64,000 bases of DNA from Cavia porcellus (taxonomy: Eukaryota > Chordata > Mammalia > Rodentia > Caviidae): the NCBI RefSeq assembly GCF_034190915.1, contig NW_026947547.1:372001-436000 (forward strand), read 5' to 3'. The notes under the pieces were generated by a model, which searched no databases, was not told the DNA's origin, and saw only the letters and a list, made by a program, of their open reading frames with translations. The position numbers and the translations under genes were made by a program. This document shows, piece after piece, positions 58,470 through 64,000 of this stretch; the first letter of the stretch is position 1; each line of letters opens with the position of its first letter.

Positions 58470-60210
58470 TGTTAGGTTTAGAATTAGGGTTAGGATTGGG
58501 TTAGCGTTAGTCTTAGTGTTAGTGTTAAGTTTAGTGTTGGTAGGGTTCGTTAGGGATAGGGTTAGGGTTAGGGTTACAGTTAGGTTTAGATTAGGTTTCA
58601 GGTTAGGCTTAGGGTTAGGGTTATGGTTGGGATTAGAGTTAAGGTTGGTTCAGGTTAGGGTTAGGCTTAGGTTTATGGTCATCATTAGGTTTAGGTGTTA
58701 GGGTTAGTGTTAGTGTTTGGGTTAGGGTTAGGTATAGGGTTGGGTTTGGTTTCGGGTTAGGGTTAGGTTTAGGGTTGGATTAGGTTTAGAATTAAGGTTG
58801 GGTTAGGTTAGGGTTAGGTTTAGCGTTAAGGTTAGGGTTAACGTTTGGGTTAGGTTTAGATTAGGGTTAGGCTTAGAGTTAGGGTTAGGGTTATGTTTAG
58901 GTTGGATTAGGTGTAAGTTTAGAGTTAGTGTTATGGTTATGGTTAGGGTTAGTTTAAGGTTAGGGTTAGAGTTGGGGTTAGGCTTTGGGTGGGGGTAAGT
59001 GTTAGAGTTAGTGTTAGGGTTCGGGTTAGGGTTAGGCTTAGGGTTTGAGGGTTAGGGTTAGTGTTGGAGGTTTAGGGAAAAATTTAGGGTTAGGGCTCAA
59101 GTTAGGTGTAGCGTTCGGTTTAGGGTTAGGGTTAGGTTAGGTTTAGGGTTAGGGCTAGTATTAGGATTACTGGGGTATGGTTTTGGTTAGGGTTAGGGTT
59201 ACGTTTGGCTTAGGGTTAGGTTTAGGGTTAGGTTTGTGTTAGTATTAGGGATAGGGTTAGTGTTAGGGTTTGGTTAGGGTTAGGGTTATGGTTAGGCTTA
59301 GCGTAAGGGTTAGGGTTAGGGTTAGAGTTGGGTTATGGTTAGAGTTTAGGTTTAGGGCTAGGGTTTAGGGTTAGGTTAGGGTTAGGCTTAGGGTTAGGGT
59401 TAGGTTTAGTTTTGGTTAGGGTTCGTTATGGATAGGGTTAGGGTTAGGGTTACGGTAGGTTTAGATTAGGGTTCGGGATAGACTTAGGGTTAGGGTTACT
59501 TTTGGGATTAGAATTAAGGTAGGTTTGGGTTAAGGTTAGGGTTAGGTTTATGGTCAGCATTAGGTTTAGGTGTTAGGGTTAGGGTTAGTGTTTGGGTTAC
59601 GGTTAGGTATAGGGTTGGGTTCAGATTCGGGTTAGAGTTAGGTTTAGGGTTGTGTTAGGTTTAGAATTATGTTTGGGTTAGGGTTAGGGTTAGGGTTAGC
59701 GTTAAGGTTAGGTTTAGCATTTGGTTTAGGGTTAGATTAGGGTTAGGCTTAGAGTTAGGGTTAGGGTTACGTTTAGTGTTCAGTTAGGTGTTGGCTTAGA
59801 GTTAGAGTTAGGGTTAGGGTTAGTTTAAGGTTAGGGTTAGAGTTGGGGTTAGGCTTGAGTGGGTGTAAGGGTTAGGGTTTGGGTTAGGGCTAGATTTAGG
59901 GTTTCAGGTTAGGGTTAGTGTTGGAGGGTTAGGGTAAAATTTAGGGTTAGGGCTCGGGTTAGGTGTAGCATTGGTTTAGGGTTAGGGTAAGGCTAGGTTT
60001 AGGTTTAAGGTTAGGGCTAGGGTTAGGATTAGTGCTGAGTTAGAGTTAGGGTTAGGGTTAGGTTTACGGTTAGGATTAGGGTTAGGGATTATGCTTATGG
60101 ATAGGGTCAAGTTTAGTTTTCGATTAGGGTTAGGGTTAGCCTTGGGGTTAGCATTAGGGTGAGGGTGAGGGTTAGGTTAGTGTTAGGATTGGTTTAGAGT
60201 TAGGGTGAGG
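54230..60210 (+). repeat. Paralogous block 2 (partner 14,750-20,030)
   Basis: It opens with the same H-to-B fusion as 14,750-14,870. It continues through C (near 54,633), D-E, H ('gaggatcagg' at 55,140), A (55,496), B, C, E, the 'gatactatta' element near 56,608, G, H ('gttaccc' near 57,335), D, E, F (near 58,128), G1, G2 and H ('gggattatgcttatgg' near 60,083). It retains the roughly 0.7 kb D-E-F segment that block 1 lacks, which accounts for its greater length. Confidence 0.75.
56331..56366 (+). repeat. Perfect TTAGGG run (6 units)
   Basis: Six uninterrupted units precede a 'gattatgggtta' word. The corresponding place in block 1 (near 16,851-16,880) has five units, a hexamer-step length difference. 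Confidence 0.82.
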
Positions 60211-61249
60211 ATTAGGGTTAGGGTTACGATTTGGGTTAGTGTTAGGGTTAGGGTTGGTTTAGGGCAAGTGTTAGGGTTAGGGTTAGGGTTCGAGTTAGGG
60301 TTACGATTAGGGGTTAGGGTTAGGGTTAGGGTTAGGGTTAGGGTTAGGGTTGGGTTAGGGTTAGGGTTAGGGTCAGGGTTAGCATTAGGCTTAGAGCTAG
60401 GTTTAGGATTAGAGATAAGATTAGGTTTAGTGTTAGTGTTAGGGTTAGGGTTGGTTTAGGTTTTATGGTTTGGGTTAGGGTTAGGGTTAGGCTTTGGGTT
60501 AGGGTCAGCGTTAGGAATACGGTTAGCGTTGGGTTAGGGTTAGGGTCAAGGATAGGGTTAATGTTAGGGTTAGGGTTCAAGTTAGGGTTAGGATAAGGGG
60601 TTAGCTTTAGGGTTAGGGTTAGGGTTAGGATTAGGTTTAGGTTCAGGGTTACGATTAGTGTTAGGGTTAGTGTTAGGGGTTAGTGTTAGGGTTAGGGTTA
60701 GGGTTGGGTTAGGGTTAACCTTAGGGTTAGGGTTAGGTTTAGTGATGGTTAGGGTTGGTTAGGGTTAGGGTTAGCTTTAGGGTTAGGGTTAGTGTAAGGC
60801 TTAGGGTTAGCGTTCCGTTTTGGGTTAGTGTTAGTGTTAGGGTTGGATTCGGGTAAGTGTTAGGGTTAGAGTTAGGGTTGGAGGTAGGGTTAGGTTTAGA
60901 ATTAGGGTTGGGTTAGGGTTAGGGTTAGGGTTAGCGTTAAAGTTAGGTTTAGCGTTTGGGTTAGGGTTAGATTAGGGTTAGGCTTAGAGTTAGGGTTAGG
61001 GTTACGTTTAGTGTTCGGTTAGGTGTTGGCTTAGAGTTAGTGTTAGGGTTAGGGTTAGTTTAATGTTAGGGTTAGAGTTGGGGTTAGGGTTGAGTGGGTG
61101 TAAGGATTAGGGTTATGGTTATGGTTAGGGTTAGGGTTTGAGGGTTAGGGTTAGTGTGGGAGGGTTAGGGTAAAATATAGTGTTAGGGCTTGGGTTATGT
61201 GTAGCGTTGGTTTAGGGTTAGGGTTAAGTTAGGTTTAAGTTTAGGGTTA
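60210..61249 (+). repeat. Right mosaic, part 3: D-E-E'-D then G tail
   Basis: D (with a perfect run), E (landmark near 60,408), a shortened E/D series and then a G tail from about 60,890 ('gtttagaattaggg' near 60,895, 'gtaaaata' near 61,172) lead into the long repeat at 61,250. The G tail resembles 56,865-57,250. No gene is present. Confidence 0.65.
60314..60349 (+). repeat. Perfect TTAGGG run (6 units)
   Basis: Six uninterrupted units are followed by a TTGGG 5-mer and then more near-perfect units, just before an E module. It is one of the few places with enough consecutive GGG tracts for a canonical telomeric quadruplex. Confidence 0.85.
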
Positions 61250-64000
61250 GGGTTAGGGTTAGGATTAGTGTTGGGTTAGAGTTAGGGTTAGGATTAGGTT
61301 TACGGTTAGGATTAGGGTTGGGGTTATGCTTATGGATAGGGTTAGGGTTAATTTTGGGTTTGGGTTAGGGTTACCCTTGGAGTTAGTGTTACGGTGAGGA
61401 TGAGGGTTAGGTTAGGGTTAGGATTGGTTTGGGGTTATGCTTATGGATAGGGTTAGGGTTAATTTTGGGTTTGGGTTAGGGTTACCCTTGGAGTTAGTGT
61501 TACGGTGAGGATGCGGGTTAGGTTAGGGTTAGGATTGGTTTAGAGTTAGGGTGAGGATTATGTTTAGGGTCAGGGTGAGGATCAGGTTCAGAGTCAGGGT
61601 TAGGGCTAGTGTTAGATTTAGGGTTAGGGTTAGGTTTAGGGTTAGGGTTTTGTTAGTTTTAGGGATAGGGTTCGTGTTTGGGTTGTGTTAGGGTTAGTGT
61701 TAGGTTTAGGGTTAGGGTTTAGGGTTAGGTTTAGGGTTAGGGTTGGGTTAGGATTAACCTTAGGGTTAGGGTTAGGTTTAGTGATGGTTAGGGTTGGTTA
61801 GGTTTAGGCTTAGCATTAGGCTTAGGGTTAGTGTAAGTCTTAGGGTTAGGGTTACGGTTTGGGTTAGTGTTAGGGTTAGGGTTGGTTTAGGGTAAGTGTT
61901 AGGGTTAGGGTTAGGGTTAGGGTTAGGGTTGGGTTAGGGTTAGGGTCAGGGTTAGCGTTAGGCTTAGAGCTAGGTTTAGGATTAGAGATAAGATTAGGTT
62001 AAGTGTTAGTGTTAGGGTTAGGGCTGGGTTAGGTTTTATTTTTGGGGTTAGGGTTAGGGTTAAGCTTTGGGTTAGGTTCAGGGTTAGGATTAGTGTTAGC
62101 GTTGGGTTAGGGTTAGGGTCAGGGTTAGGGTTAGTGTTAAGGTTAGGGGTTAGGGTTAGTGTAAGGGTTAGTGTTGGGTGAGGGTTAGCCTTAGGGTTAG
62201 GGTTAGGGATAGTGATGGTTAGGGTTGATTAGGTGTAGGCTTATGGTTACGGTTACGGTTACATTTAGGTTTAGGTTAGGGTTAGGGTTAGGTTGAGGGT
62301 TAGGTTTAGGTTAGTTTTAGGGTTAGTGTTTGGGTTAGGGTAGGAAAAGAGTTATGGTTGGGTTGGGTTAGGGATAGGGTTAAGTTTATTGTTAGCATTA
62401 GGTTTAGGTGTTAGGGTTAGTGTTAGGGTTTGGGTTAGGGTTAGGTATACGTTTGGGTTAGGTTTAGGGTTAGGGTTAGGCTTAGCATAAGGGTTAGGGT
62501 TAGGGTTAGGGTTAGAGTTAGGGTGAGGGTTTAGGGTTGGGGTTAGGGTTAGGGTTAGTGTTAGGGTTAGGGTTAGGTGTTAGGTTTAGAGTTAGGGTTA
62601 GGATTGGGTTAGGGTTAGGCTTAGGGTTAGGGTTAGGCTTAGGGTTAGGGTTAGTTTTAGTGTTGGTAGGGTTCATTAGGGATAGGGTTAGGGTTAGGGT
62701 TACAGTTAGGTTTAGATTAGGTTTCAGGTTAGGCTTAGGTTTAGGGTTATCGTTGGGATTAGAGTTAAGGTTGGTTCGGGTTAGTGTTAGTCTTAGGTTT
62801 ATGGTCATCATTAGGTTTAGGTGTTAGGGTTAGGGTTAGTGTTTGGGTTAGGATTAGGTATAGGGTTGGGTTCGGTTTCGGGTTAGGGTTATGTTTAGGG
62901 TTGGGTTAGGTTTAGAATTAAGGTTGGGTTAGGGTTAGGGTTAGGGTTAGCGTTAAGGTTAGGATTAACGTTTGGGTTAGGGTTGGATTAGGGTTAGGCT
63001 TAGAGTTAGGGTTAGGGTTACGTTTAGGTTGGATTAGGTGTAAGTTTAGAGTTAGTGTTACGGTTAAGGTTAGGGTTAGTTTAAGGTTAGGGTTAGAGTT
63101 GGGGTTAGGCTTTGGTTGGGGGTAAGGGTTAGGGTTAGTGTTAGGTCTAGGGTTAGGGTTAGGCTTAGGGTTTGAGTGTTAGGGTTAGTGTTGGAGGTTT
63201 AGGGTAAAATTTAGGGTTAGGGCTCAGGTTAAATGTAGCGTTCGGTTTAGGGTTAGGGTTAGGTTAGGTTTAGGTTTAGGGTTAGGGCTAGGATTAGGAT
63301 TACTGGGTTATGGTTATGGTTAGGGTTAGGGTTACATTTGGCTTACGGTTAGGTTTACGGTTAGGTTTGTGTTAGTATTAGGGATAGGGTTAGTGTTAAG
63401 GTTTGGTTAGGGTTAGGGTTATGGTTAGGCTTAGCGTAAGGGTTAGGTTTAGGGTTAGTGTTGGGTTATAGTTAGAGTTTAGGTTTAGGGTTGGGTTAGG
63501 GTTAGGCTTAGTGTTAGGGTTAGGTTTAGTTTTGGTTAGGGTTCGTTAGGGATAGGGTTATGGTTAGGGTTACGGTTAGGTTTAGATTAGGGTTCCGTTT
63601 AGGGTTAGGGTTATGTTTTGGGTTAGGGTTGGGTTAGGGTTAGTTTTAGGGTTCGGGTTGGGTTAGTGTTAGGCTTAGGGCTAGGGTTAGGGTTACGTTG
63701 GTGTTATGTTTTGGGTTACGTTATGGTTAGGTTTAGGGTTAAGGTTAGGGGTAGGGTTAGAGTTAGTGTTAGGGTTAGGGTTTCATTAGCGTTAGTGTTA
63801 TGGTTCGGGTTATGGTTAGGGTTGGGGTTGGAGTTAGGGTTGAGGTTCTGGTTGTCGATAGGTTTATGGCAAGATTTAGGGATAGCGTTAGGGTTAGGCT
63901 ACGGTTTAGATTTGGTTAGGGTTGGTTAGGGTAAGTGTTAGGCTTAAGTTTATGGGTAGGGTAGGTTTACTGTTAGGGTTAGGGTTAGGGTTGGGTTATG
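61250..64000 (+). repeat. Long near-identical repeat, right copy, cut by window end
   Basis: It matches 49,490-52,502 with scattered substitutions and lacks the two insertions described there. The 5' flank differs: here a G tail and H start ('gttaagttaggtttaag' near 61,225), there a B fragment. This places the left breakpoint near 49,490 and 61,250. The right end lies beyond the window. Confidence 0.88.
61320..61541 (+). repeat. 111 bp tandem duplication, right copy
   Basis: The 'ggggttatgcttatggatag' word occurs at 61,320 and 61,431, the same 111 bp spacing as at 49,561. Its presence in both long copies shows that this small duplication came before the larger one, or was carried by it. Confidence 0.9.

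Larger units (their letters stand above)
1..64000 (+). repeat. Degenerate (TTAGGG)n telomere-type array, whole window
   Basis: Nearly every base can be read as a TTAGGG hexamer or a one- or two-base variant, with 5-mers (TTGGG, TTAGG) and 7-mers (TTTAGGG) that shift the phase. The + strand is very rich in G and T and very poor in C, and no CCCTAA-oriented block occurs, so the array is head-to-tail throughout. TTAGGG is the known telomere unit of vertebrates and many other eukaryotes; the degeneracy and length point to subtelomeric or interstitial DNA rather than a functional telomere tip. I saw no unique DNA, transposon, tRNA, rRNA or gene. That it is a eukaryotic chromosome is certain in practice; the species and location are inference. 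Confidence 0.97.

Noticed and set aside
1..64000. Plant-type TTTAGGG telomere DNA
   Set aside because: TTTAGGG 7-mers are scattered, but TTAGGG hexamers clearly dominate and form all the perfect runs.
62000..64000. A functional telomere tip at the right edge
   Set aside because: Degeneracy does not fall toward the right edge and no long perfect run appears there; the last 2.7 kb repeats an internal segment.
1..64000. Promoters, terminators, riboswitches, tRNAs or hairpin RNAs
   Set aside because: The + strand is so poor in C that stable stems cannot form, and no tRNA-like or promoter-like block stood out. AT-rich words such as the one at 24,066 are too short to call.
1..64000. Transposon or retrovirus remnants
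   Set aside because: I found no inverted termini, poly-A tails, target-site duplications or coding relics; every stretch is explained by hexamer variants.

Overview
This 64 kb window is one continuous array of degenerate telomere-type DNA. The G-rich strand reads TTAGGG with variants (TTAGTG, TTAGCG, TTACGG, TTATGG, TTAAGG, TTAGAG, TTCGGG, TCAGGG, TTGGG, TTTAGGG) on the + strand from first base to last. I found no unique-sequence gap, transposon, RNA gene or believable protein-coding gene. TTAGGG is the telomere unit of vertebrates, many other animals, many fungi and some protists. The sheer length suggests a eukaryotic subtelomere or a large interstitial (heterochromatic) telomeric-repeat block in a large genome. 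The species cannot be named from this sequence. The G-rich strand runs 5'->3' left to right, so if the block is subtelomeric and in native orientation the chromosome end lies to the right.

The array is not random decay. It is built from recurring degenerate modules, which I call A to H and recognise by landmark words: A 'ttcattagtg' and 'ggcgatagg'; B 'gtactcttatcg' and TTAGGC triplets; C 'ttgctgttgggg' and 'gcggttgtgtttcgg'; D 'gcattaggctta' and 'ttcgagttagg'; E 'gattagagatagg' and 'gttttattgtttgg'; F 'ggggtaggctta' and 'gttacatttagg'; G 'tttatggtca(g/t)catt' and 'gtaaaattta'; H 'ttatgcttatgg' and 'cagagtcaggg'. In order they make a unit of about 5.1 kb.

Layout: 1-20,436 is a mosaic of shuffled, partly deleted units. 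20,437-46,080 is a regular higher-order repeat of five head-to-tail copies (5111, 5141, 5141, 5129 and 5122 bp). Inside it, diagnostic variants show a younger core of three units at exactly 5,141 bp offset, from about 23.1 to 38.5 kb. 46,081-64,000 is a second mosaic. It includes a block (54.2-60.2 kb) paralogous to 14.75-20.03 kb and a long near-identical pair (49.49-52.50 and 61.25-64.00 kb).

All open frames here are a by-product of the hexamer. On the + strand two frames read Val-Arg or Gly-Leu and the third meets TAG; on the - strand two frames read Leu-Thr or Asn-Pro and the third meets TAA. I therefore call no CDS. The biological interest lies in the higher-order architecture and its recombination history, the clustering of particular telomere variants, and the possible relation to TERRA-like transcription and dipeptide translation. 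The window may also hold assembly error, because such arrays are hard to assemble.
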